From: Citricoccus zhacaiensis
GTDB taxonomy: Bacteria; Actinomycetota; Actinomycetes; Actinomycetales; Micrococcaceae
Direction: 5' to 3'
Assembly: GCF_014645315.1 (NCBI RefSeq)
Contig: NZ_BMLQ01000005.1
Span: 124,001 to 188,000, forward strand
Length of the DNA stretch: 64,000 nt
Under the pieces are notes generated by a model. That model was not told the DNA's origin, ran no database searches, and saw only the letters and a program-made list of their open reading frames with translations. The first letter of the stretch is position 1. Each line of letters opens with the position of its first letter. Made by a program: the position numbers and the translations under genes. Positions 57,913 to 64,000 of the stretch are shown one piece after another.

Positions 57913-59301
57913 TCAGTTCTGGGTGGTGCTGGTGGTGGTCGGGGCCTCGGCGCGCACGTTCAGGGTGGAGAAGGAAACGTCCGCCTCCACCACGATCTGC
58001 TCGTCCCCGGGGGCGTCCACCACCTGAAGGCGGCCGGCGTCGTCGGTCCCGACGGAGGGGGAGTTGACGCTGCCGAAGGAACTGTCTGCCTCCAGGAAGA
58101 CGTCCACGTTGTTCGGGACCACGAGGTCGGCCGTGGAGAAGCTCAGGTTCACGTCCACCGGGGTGGCCTCGGCGGCACTGGTTCCGGTGAGCTGCCGCAG
58201 GTCGATGGTGCCCTCGCCAAAGCTCAGCTCGTATCCCTCGGTGACGTTGCCGGTGACCACGCCGCCGTCCCAGTTGCCGGTGTCCGTCCAGGTGGTGCCC
58301 CACGGGCCGTCCTGGACGTAGGAGCCGGCGGTCGCACCCACCACGGGGATCGCGAGGATCGCGGTGGTGACGGTCAGTCCGCCACCGCCACGGCCGGCGA
58401 TGGCCCCTGCGATGATGCCGATCGCCATGACGGCCAGCACCGTGGCCAGGCTGGCGGCCCAGATGATGGGCCAGGACGCCGTGAAGACGTCGAGATAGCG
58501 CAGCAGTGAGACCGCGGCGCCGGCCAGCACCGCCAGCCCGACGACGACCAGCTGGGTCGCGCCGGAGAGCGACGGCGGGGTGCGGTCGACCGGGGGAGTC
58601 GGCGGCACTGTCGAAGCCGGGTGAGCAGGGTCGGTGCGTCGGTAGTCGGGCTGGTGGGGGTACGAGGCGGTGGCGCTCATGGGTTCGGGTCCTTCCGAGG
58701 AACGGGGGGAAGTTTCAGCCGGGGTCGAGTACCAACCGGTATCCGTGGGAGCCACGTAGAGTGGCTGGGTGGGCTGGGCGCTGGGCTGATTTTCGAGGTG
58801 GGAGGGTTCCGAACCGGCAGCCGGGTCGGTGCCGGACGGAAGCTCCCGAGGGCGGCCGCGCTCGCCGTTCTGGGACAGGACCAGCCAGACGAAGAAGCCG
58901 ATGATGCCCAGGCCGATCACGCTGCCGAAGCTCCAGAAGCCGTCACTCCTGCCGAGGAAGCCAGGCCAGTTGAAGAGGTTGCCGATGCCGAGCACGGTGA
59001 AGACGAGGGCTCCGGTCATGCCGCCGGTCCACCGTCCCTGGCCCGCCTCCCGGGAGTGGACGCGGCCGTCCGGCTCGGGCAGGAACATCCAGGCGAGGCC
59101 GTAGAACAGCACGGTCAGTCCGGAGGTGAGCAGGGTCAGGACCACGAACAGGGCGCGGCCCAGGGTGCGGTCCATGCCGATACGGTCGGCCAGGCCGGCG
59201 ACGACGCCACCCATCCAGCGGTGGGGGGAGCGCACGGTGTGCAGCGAGTCGATCCAGGTGTAGAAACCGCTGGTGCTGCTGGGGGCGGGGTTCTCGTTCA
59301 T
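57913..59301 (-). CDS. PspC-domain membrane protein with C-terminal adhesin-like domain (EsrI-like)
   Basis: A 462-residue envelope protein. The PspC domain (residues 12-75: RSPHRWMGGVVAGLADRIGMDRTLGRALFVVLTLLTSG) is followed by further helices near 85-140 and 240-320. A Pro/Ser/Thr-rich linker (about 150-235) and a C-terminal beta domain (340-462: GNVTEGYELSFGEGTIDLRQLTG, FSTADLVVPNNVDVFLEADSSFG) end the chain. It is divergent from the histidine kinase gene as EsrI is in Corynebacterium glutamicum, where EsrI restrains the EsrSR system. Confidence 0.82.
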   Translation of the reverse strand: MNENPAPSSTSGFYTWIDSLHTVRSPHRWMGGVVAGLADRIGMDRTLGRALFVVLTLLTSGLTVLFYGLAWMFLPEPDGRVHSREAGQGRWTGGMTGALVFTVLGIGNLFNWPGFLGRSDGFWSFGSVIGLGIIGFFVWLVLSQNGERGRPRELPSGTDPAAGSEPSHLENQPSAQPTQPLYVAPTDTGWYSTPAETSPRSSEGPEPMSATASYPHQPDYRRTDPAHPASTVPPTPPVDRTPPSLSGATQLVVVGLAVLAGAAVSLLRYLDVFTASWPIIWAASLATVLAVMAIGIIAGAIAGRGGGGLTVTTAILAIPVVGATAGSYVQDGPWGTTWTDTGNWDGGVVTGNVTEGYELSFGEGTIDLRQLTGTSAAEATPVDVNLSFSTADLVVPNNVDVFLEADSSFGSVNSPSVGTDDAGRLQVVDAPGDEQIVVEADVSFSTLNVRAEAPTTTSTTQN

Positions 59302-59326
59302 GACTCCATCGTCCCGTCTGCGCGTC

Positions 59327-59397
59327 CCGGGTGGTATCCGGGGAGCCCCTGATCGGACCCGGAGAACCCCCGGATCTCCGTCCGTGGCACCACCCGG
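59327..59397. promoter_or_regulatory. Dyad-rich divergent control region of the Esr-type locus
   Basis: CCGGGTGGT (59327-59335) and ACCACCCGG (59389-59397) are exact inverses. ATCCGGGG (59336-59343) and CCCCGGAT (59368-59375) form a second inverse pair nested inside. CCCGGAT also recurs at 59393-59399. This is a plausible target of the adjacent response regulator. Confidence 0.4.
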
Positions 59398-59425
59398 ATG
59401 CCGCCGACTGAGGCAGGATGGAGAC

Positions 59426-60694
59426 ATGACCACTGTCCTCACCCGACCCCGGGAGCACCGGGCCATCGCCGGCGTCTGCGCCGGCCTGGCCCGCTATCTC
59501 GGTCTGCCCGTGGCCTGGGTGCGGTTCGGGGTCGTGGCCCTGGCGCTGCTCAGCGGGGTCGGCGTGGTGTTCTACGCCTGGTTGTGGATCTTCGTCCCGG
59601 ATGAGCAGGAGGCCGTCGTCGGGGCAGCCGAACCCGTGCGTGGAGCCGCCGAGCAGACCCGGACGTGGGCCCTCGGGGACCGGCTGGGCGACCGGCTCGG
59701 CAGTTCTGCCGGCCGCGGCTGGCAGGTCATCGTCGGCATCGTGCTCCTCGTGCTGGCCGCGGCCCTCGGTCTGCAGATGACCGGAATCCGGCTGAACTGG
59801 GGCCTGATCGGGCCGGTCGCCGTCGTGCTCCTCGGGGTGGCGCTGGCCTGGCTGCAGCTCGACTCCCTCCGGGGCGATGCCACGGACCGGGCCGGGAGGA
59901 CCCACCGCATCACCTCCCTCGTGCTCGGCCTGCTGCTGGTCATGGCCGGCATCCTGGCGCTCGCCGCCGGGCTCGTCGGTGCCCAGGACATGTGGCTGGG
60001 TCTCGTGGTCGCCATCGTCATCCTGGCCGGCGTCGTGCTCGTGGCCGCACCGTGGGTGATCAAGCTGTGGCGGGACGCCGCTGCGAAGTCGTCCGCGCTC
60101 GCCGTGCAGACCGAACGCGCGGAGATCGCCGCGCACCTGCACGACTCCGTACTCCAGACCTTGGCGCTGATCCAGAAGAACGCGGACCACTCCGCCATGG
60201 TCGCCCGGCTGGCCCGTGCCCAGGAACGGGACCTGCGCCAGTACCTCTACGCCGACCCGACCCGCCCCGACGGCAGCCTGACGGACCGGCTGCAGGACCT
60301 GGCGGCCGCCATCGAGGACGACCACGGCCAGCCGATCGAGGTCGTCACGGTCGGCGTGGCCGCCGGGCCCTGGCTCGACCCGCTGCTGCAGGCCGCCCGA
60401 GAGGCCATGCTCAACGCGGTGCGTCACGCGGGGCCGGCGCGCGTCTACGCCGAAGCCGGCCCGGCCGCCGTCGAGATCTTCGTCAAGGACCGGGGCGACG
60501 GCTTCGACCTGGACGCCATCCCGCAGGATCGGCTCGGCATCCGCGAATCCGTGATCGGCCGCATGGAGCGCGCCGGCGGCACGGCCACCATCTCCACCGG
60601 CGCGGGCGGCACGGAGGTGCGCCTGCACCTTCCGGTGCCCGAGCACGCAGCAGGCCGTGCCACAGAAGAGACCACAGAAGGGGCAGCACCATGA
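59426..60694 (+). CDS. PspC-domain sensor histidine kinase (EsrS-like)
   Basis: A 422-residue kinase of the NarL-partner (HisKA_3) class. The PspC domain is at residues 1-55 (REHRAIAGVCAGLARYLGLPVAWVRFG). Four hydrophobic segments lie to about residue 215. The phosphoacceptor is H239 in AAHLHDSVLQTL. The ATPase domain has AAREAMLNAVRHAG (N box) and DRGDGFD, but the glycine-rich end is short. In C. glutamicum the EsrI-EsrS-EsrR set controls envelope stress, and this locus has the same composition. The stop overlaps the regulator start. Confidence 0.9.
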   Translation: MTTVLTRPREHRAIAGVCAGLARYLGLPVAWVRFGVVALALLSGVGVVFYAWLWIFVPDEQEAVVGAAEPVRGAAEQTRTWALGDRLGDRLGSSAGRGWQVIVGIVLLVLAAALGLQMTGIRLNWGLIGPVAVVLLGVALAWLQLDSLRGDATDRAGRTHRITSLVLGLLLVMAGILALAAGLVGAQDMWLGLVVAIVILAGVVLVAAPWVIKLWRDAAAKSSALAVQTERAEIAAHLHDSVLQTLALIQKNADHSAMVARLARAQERDLRQYLYADPTRPDGSLTDRLQDLAAAIEDDHGQPIEVVTVGVAAGPWLDPLLQAAREAMLNAVRHAGPARVYAEAGPAAVEIFVKDRGDGFDLDAIPQDRLGIRESVIGRMERAGGTATISTGAGGTEVRLHLPVPEHAAGRATEETTEGAAP

Positions 60695-61338
60695 CCACAC
60701 GCGTTGTCATCGTCGACGACCACGCCATCTTCCGCACCGGCCTGAAGGCCGACCTGGATCCGGCGGACATCGCGGTGGTGGGGGAGGCCGGTGACGTCGA
60801 CTCGGCCATCCGGATCATCCACGAACTCGAGCCGGAGGTGGTGCTGCTGGACGTGCACCTGCCCGGCGGCAAGGGTGGCGGCGGGGCCGAGGTCGCGGCG
60901 TCCTGCCAAGACCTGGCCCCGGAGGTCAGGTTCCTGGCGATCTCCGTGTCCGACGCCGCCGAGGACGTGGTCTCCGTCATCCGCGCCGGCGCCCGCGGCT
61001 ACGTCACCAAGACCATCTCCGGGGCCGAGGTGTCCGCGGCCGTGCAGCGGGTGGCCGGCGGCGACGCCGTGTTCTCGCCCCGGCTGGCCGGCTTCGTCCT
61101 GGACGCCTTCGGCACCGCGGACGTGGCCGTGCGGGACGAGGAGCTCGACCTGCTCTCGGCCCGTGAGCTCGAGGTCATGCGGCTGATCGCCCGTGGCTAC
61201 ACCTACCGCGAGGCCGCGAAGGACCTGTTCATCTCCGTGCGCACCATCGAGACCCATGTGTCCAACGTGCTGCGCAAGCTCCAGCTCTCCAACCGCCACG
61301 AGCTCACGCGCTGGGCGGGGGAGCGGGGATTGTTGTAG
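60691..61338 (+). CDS. LuxR-family response regulator (EsrR-like)
   Basis: A 215-residue two-component regulator. The receiver has VVIVDDHAIFR with the acidic pair, D54 in VVLLDVHLPGG as phosphorylation site, and AGARGYVTKTISG with the lysine. The LuxR helix-turn-helix covers about residues 150-212 (LSARELEVMRLIARGYTYREAAKDLFISVRTIETHVSNVLRKL). ATG 60691 overlaps the kinase stop (ATGA), confirming the pair. Its 3' end overlaps modC antisense by 35 bases. Confidence 0.92.
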   Translation: MTTRVVIVDDHAIFRTGLKADLDPADIAVVGEAGDVDSAIRIIHELEPEVVLLDVHLPGGKGGGGAEVAASCQDLAPEVRFLAISVSDAAEDVVSVIRAGARGYVTKTISGAEVSAAVQRVAGGDAVFSPRLAGFVLDAFGTADVAVRDEELDLLSARELEVMRLIARGYTYREAAKDLFISVRTIETHVSNVLRKLQLSNRHELTRWAGERGLL

Positions 61339-61966
61339 CCGCATCCGCCAGCGCCACCACGTCCGCCTCGTGGTGCGTGACGAGCACCGTGGTCCGCCCG
61401 GTCAGGACCTCGGCCAGCAGCTCGCGGATCTGCGGGACCACCTGGGCGTCCAGGGCGGACAACGGCTCGTCCAGCAGCACCAGCTCCGGCCCTGAGGCCA
61501 GCACCCGGGCGATCGCCGTGCGCTGCGCCTGGCCGCCGGACATCTCCCCGGGCCGGCGTGAGGCCAGCTGCCCCACGCCCACCCGCCCGAGCCAGTCCCG
61601 GGCCACGTCCCGTCGGTTCCTCCGGCCCACGACGCCGGCGCGGGCCAGCCCGAAGGCGACGTTCGCCTCGGCCGTGAGGTGGGGGAAGAGCAGGGGGTCC
61701 TGCGTCAGGTAGCCGACATTCCGGCGTCGTGCCGGGATCCAGGTGTGCTCGTCGAAAAGGGTCCTGTCCCCGAGCTGGGCGTGCCCGGTCTCCGGGCGCA
61801 GCCAGCCGGCGAGGGCGGACAGCACCGTGGACTTGCCGGAGCCGTTGGGCCCGGTCAGGGCCATGGTCTGGCCCTCGTCCACGGTGAAGGTGACGTCCAC
61901 CCCGCGTTCGGGGACGACCACGCTGCAGTCCAGGGCTGTCCCGGCTCCCGCCCTCCACCCCGTCAT
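61304..61966 (-). CDS. modC: Molybdate ABC transporter ATPase, short form without TOBE domain
   Basis: The ATP-hydrolysing subunit of molybdate import, 220 residues. Walker A GPNGSGKS has K45. The signature is MSGGQAQRTAIARVLA and Walker B LVLLDEPLSALD; the H-loop is VTHHEAD. ModC of other bacteria has about 350 residues with a C-terminal molybdate-binding TOBE domain, which is absent here; a Mop-type TOBE protein is encoded instead at the right edge. It is the last gene of the mod operon, coupled to modB by ATGA. Confidence 0.88.
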   Translation of the reverse strand: MTGWRAGAGTALDCSVVVPERGVDVTFTVDEGQTMALTGPNGSGKSTVLSALAGWLRPETGHAQLGDRTLFDEHTWIPARRRNVGYLTQDPLLFPHLTAEANVAFGLARAGVVGRRNRRDVARDWLGRVGVGQLASRRPGEMSGGQAQRTAIARVLASGPELVLLDEPLSALDAQVVPQIRELLAEVLTGRTTVLVTHHEADVVALADAATTIPAPPPSA

Positions 61967-62835
61967 GCCCGTGCGCCCGTCTGCCGGTCGTCCCGGCGTC
62001 TATCCCGGCGCCCATAGGCCACGGTGATGACCACGAGGGCGACCACCACGAGCACGAGGGAGAGGGCGACGGCCGCCTCCGGATCGGTCTCGCGCTCGAG
62101 GTAGACCTGCAGCGGCAGGGTGCGCGTGGTGCCCTGCAGGGAGCCGGCGAAGGTGATCGTCGCCCCGAACTCGCCCAGGGCGCGGGCGAAGGTCAGCACC
62201 AGTCCGGCGACGAGCCCGGGTACCAGGAGCGGCAGCGTCACGGTGAGGAACGTGCGCAGGGGGGAGGCCCCCAGGGACAGCGCGGTGCGCTCATGGGCCT
62301 CACCGCGGGTCAGCAGGGCGCCTTCGAGCGCCACCACCAGGAACGGCAGGGACACGAAGACCTGGGCCATGACCACGGCAGCTGACGTGAACGCGATGTC
62401 GATCCCGAGCAGTTGCAGATGCTCGCCGATCAGTCCGCGCCGCCCGAACGCCTCGGTCAGCGCGATCCCGCCGACCACGGGCGGGACCACCAGCGGCAGG
62501 AGCACCAGGGACCGGGCGAAGCTGCGGCCCGGGAAGTCCAGCCGGGTGAGCACGAGGGCCAGCGGGGTGCCGATCACCAAGCAGATCGCGGTGGCCGTCA
62601 GCGCGGTCCGCAGGGAGAGCCCGAGGGCGTCCAGGGCGGAGGGTGAGCTGAGCAGTCCGGGCAGCCGGGTGAGGTCCACGCCGGCCACCAGGGCGACGAA
62701 CGGCACCAGGAGCACAGCCCCGCCCAGGATCCCGACGACGGCCAGCCCGGCCGGCGGGCGGACCCGCACCTCTCGGTTCCGTGCCTCTCGGCCCCGTGTC
62801 AACCCTGCCGCGCGCCTCGGACGAGCCGTCGTCAC
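61963..62835 (-). CDS. modB: Molybdate ABC transporter permease
   Basis: A 290-residue inner-membrane permease with about six helices. The cytoplasmic EAA-type loop is LALSLGASPLRTFLTVTLPLLVPGLVAGLVL, where ATPase contacts are made. ALTEAFGRRGLIG and ARALGEFGATITFAG are ModB motifs. An Arg-rich N-terminal extension of about 25 residues is present. It is coupled to modA and modC by 4-base overlaps. Confidence 0.92.
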   Translation of the reverse strand: MTTARPRRAAGLTRGREARNREVRVRPPAGLAVVGILGGAVLLVPFVALVAGVDLTRLPGLLSSPSALDALGLSLRTALTATAICLVIGTPLALVLTRLDFPGRSFARSLVLLPLVVPPVVGGIALTEAFGRRGLIGEHLQLLGIDIAFTSAAVVMAQVFVSLPFLVVALEGALLTRGEAHERTALSLGASPLRTFLTVTLPLLVPGLVAGLVLTFARALGEFGATITFAGSLQGTTRTLPLQVYLERETDPEAAVALSLVLVVVALVVITVAYGRRDRRRDDRQTGARA

Positions 62836-63650
62836 GGAGCGCCGAACCCGTCGGCCTCGAGCACCGACTGGCCCTCCTCGGAGAGCACATAGTCGACGAA
62901 GCGCTGGGCCAGTTCAGGGTGCTCCGAGCCGTTCTCCGCGGCAGCGGCCAGCACGGTGATGGGGTAGGTGTTGACGGCGGAGTCGGCGTTCTCGAGCTCG
63001 ATGGCGTTGACTGACTCACCGGCTCCCAGGGCGTCCGTGACGTAGACCAGGCCGGCGTCGGCCTCGCCGGAGGTGACCTTGCCGAGCACGTCGGTGACGC
63101 TGGCCTCCTCGCTGACCGGGGAGAGCTCCACGCCGGCGTCCTCTGCCAAGGCGAGGGCGGCGCGGCCACACGGGACCTGGGGGGCGCAGACCACGAGCTT
63201 CACGCCCTCGGCCGTCGCGTCCTCGAGGGAGGTGATGCCGGGGGTATTGGCCGGGGTGTCGGCGGGGATATCAGCGGGGGTGACGAGCGTCAGGACGTTG
63301 GTGGCGAACGGTTCCGGCTCCCCGGAGTTCTCCCCGGCCGCCACCACCGTGTGCATGTTCGGCTCGTCGGCCGAGGCGAAGACGTCCGCGGGGGCGCCGG
63401 CCAGGATCTGCTCCGCGAGGGAGGACGAGCCGGCGATGTTGTACTCGACCTCGACTCCCGGGTTCTCCTGCTCGAAGCCGTCCGCCAGCTCCTCGAAGGA
63501 GTCGCCCAGGGACGCTGCCGCGAAGACGGTGAGGGTGGTGCCGGATTCCGCGGAGCCACTTGAGGGCGCGCTGCAGCCGGCCAGGACCACACCGGATCCC
63601 ACGATGAGACCGAGGGCGACACCCAGATGGTGTCCGGTACGGCCCCGCAT
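62832..63650 (-). CDS. modA: Molybdate-binding lipoprotein
   Basis: The extracellular substrate-binding component, 272 residues. The lipobox VLAGC lies near residue 26 after a basic and hydrophobic signal. TVFAAASLGDSFEELADGFEQENPG and NIAGSSSLAEQILAGAPADVFASADE are ModA motifs with anion-binding Ser residues. GEADAGLVYVTDAL is the late motif. It contains a Pro/Thr-rich insert (PADIPADTPANTPG). Supply of molybdenum serves the nitrate reductase of this window. ATG 63650 overlaps the upstream stop. Confidence 0.93.
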   Translation of the reverse strand: MRGRTGHHLGVALGLIVGSGVVLAGCSAPSSGSAESGTTLTVFAAASLGDSFEELADGFEQENPGVEVEYNIAGSSSLAEQILAGAPADVFASADEPNMHTVVAAGENSGEPEPFATNVLTLVTPADIPADTPANTPGITSLEDATAEGVKLVVCAPQVPCGRAALALAEDAGVELSPVSEEASVTDVLGKVTSGEADAGLVYVTDALGAGESVNAIELENADSAVNTYPITVLAAAAENGSEHPELAQRFVDYVLSEEGQSVLEADGFGAP

Positions 63651-64000
63651 CAGCCGTCCGCCCGTCCTGTGCGTTCCGTGCGTTCCGTGCGTTCCATTTT
63701 TTCCACGATGACGGTGGTCGCCTTCACGACGGCCACGGCGGGCATCCCGGGCTCGAGACCGAGTTCCCGGGCTGCCTCCGCGCTCATGAGGGAGACCACC
63801 CGGAAAGGGCCGCACTGCAGCTCCACCTGGGCCATGACGGTGTCCATGACCACGTCCGTCACCAGCCCGTGGAAGCGGTTCCGTGCTGAGGAGGGGACGC
63901 CGTCGTCATCGGAGTCGTTGAGGGTGCTGTTGCCGTCCTTGACCAAGTGGGCCACCTCGACACCGTCGACGGCGGCCCGGCCGGTCCCGTCCGTGTGGGC
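63650..64000 (-). CDS. Mop/TOBE-domain molybdenum-binding protein (start beyond right edge)
   Basis: The frame is open to the edge; 116 residues are visible. The visible N-terminal part (AAVDGVEVAHLVKDG) looks like the end of an excisionase-like helix-turn-helix, as in actinobacterial HTH-TOBE proteins. RFHGLVTDVVMDTVMAQVELQCGPFRVVSLMS to ATTVIVEK is the TOBE domain that binds molybdate. It may regulate the mod operon and/or store molybdate. The tail MERTERTERT is encoded by a 9-bp repeat after a six-A run. It is coupled to modA (ATGA). Confidence 0.8.
   Translation of the reverse strand, partial: AHTDGTGRAAVDGVEVAHLVKDGNSTLNDSDDDGVPSSARNRFHGLVTDVVMDTVMAQVELQCGPFRVVSLMSAEAARELGLEPGMPAVAVVKATTVIVEKMERTERTERTGRADG
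63669..63695. repeat. 9-bp tandem repeat, three copies
   Basis: GTGCGTTCC at 63669-63677, 63678-63686 and 63687-63695, directly followed by ATTTTTT (six A on the coding strand). It keeps frame in the Mop-protein tail. Confidence 0.85.

Noticed and set aside
1-64000. Genomic island or prophage
   Set aside because: No integrase, transposase, phage gene or tRNA-adjacent direct repeat was found, and base composition looks uniform except for short promoter regions.

Overview
The window is a 64-kb piece of a high-GC actinobacterial chromosome. Lineage markers are a mycothiol synthase gene beside the orphan regulator glnR, an FprA-type ferredoxin reductase, a HadA/HadB-like pair next to murB, a tRNA-Thr/tRNA-Met pair, many -10 boxes of the form TANNNT, and SLH-anchored secreted proteins. 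The best guess is a member of the Micrococcaceae (Micrococcus, Citricoccus or Kocuria-like), inferred from gene content only. Coding is dense, with many 1- to 4-base start/stop overlaps. No insertion sequence, integrase, prophage gene or CRISPR array was seen.

Layout. 1-5 kb: FprA (cut by the left edge), an MFS exporter, HtpX, a hypothetical protein, YajQ and tRNA-Tyr. 5-13.7 kb: quinone-oxidoreductase-like protein, an SLH-anchored tannase-like esterase with a regulator-rich upstream region and a 44-codon leader ORF, a hypothetical protein, thioredoxin, an AlkA-type glycosylase, then cbs and metB (transsulfuration). 13.6-19.4 kb: an operon matC - CoA transferase - fused AccDA - TSUP exporter, divergent from a FadR-type regulator. 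It looks like a malonate-type dicarboxylate catabolic module and is the most interesting unit here. 19.4-22.6 kb: a membrane protein, a DEAD-box helicase with a long leader, tRNA-Thr and tRNA-Met.

22.7-34.1 kb is a complete nitrate/nitrite assimilation island: nitrate transporter, molybdopterin nitrate reductase, its flavoprotein/[2Fe-2S] partner, the NnaR-type regulator, SUMT and sirohydrochlorin chelatase (siroheme synthesis), and nirB divergent from nirD. The nirB/nirD intergenic region carries 11-bp-spaced GlnR-like boxes. GlnR itself is encoded at 48.7-49.4 kb. A molybdate transporter (modA-modB-modC) with a Mop-type protein lies at the right edge and would supply the nitrate reductase cofactor.

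34-64 kb: a second SLH protein (phytase-esterase-like), MaoC pair and murB, a thioredoxin-reductase-like flavoprotein, an SGNH hydrolase, asd, an unusual operon (large membrane protein - GntR - thyA - folA - small membrane protein) behind an AT-rich palindrome, Nudix/phosphatase, mshD, glnR, a 37-aa membrane protein, a nitrobindin-like protein, YgfZ, a DUF222-HNH protein, 6-phosphofructokinase, and a PspC/EsrISR-type envelope-stress locus next to the molybdate genes.
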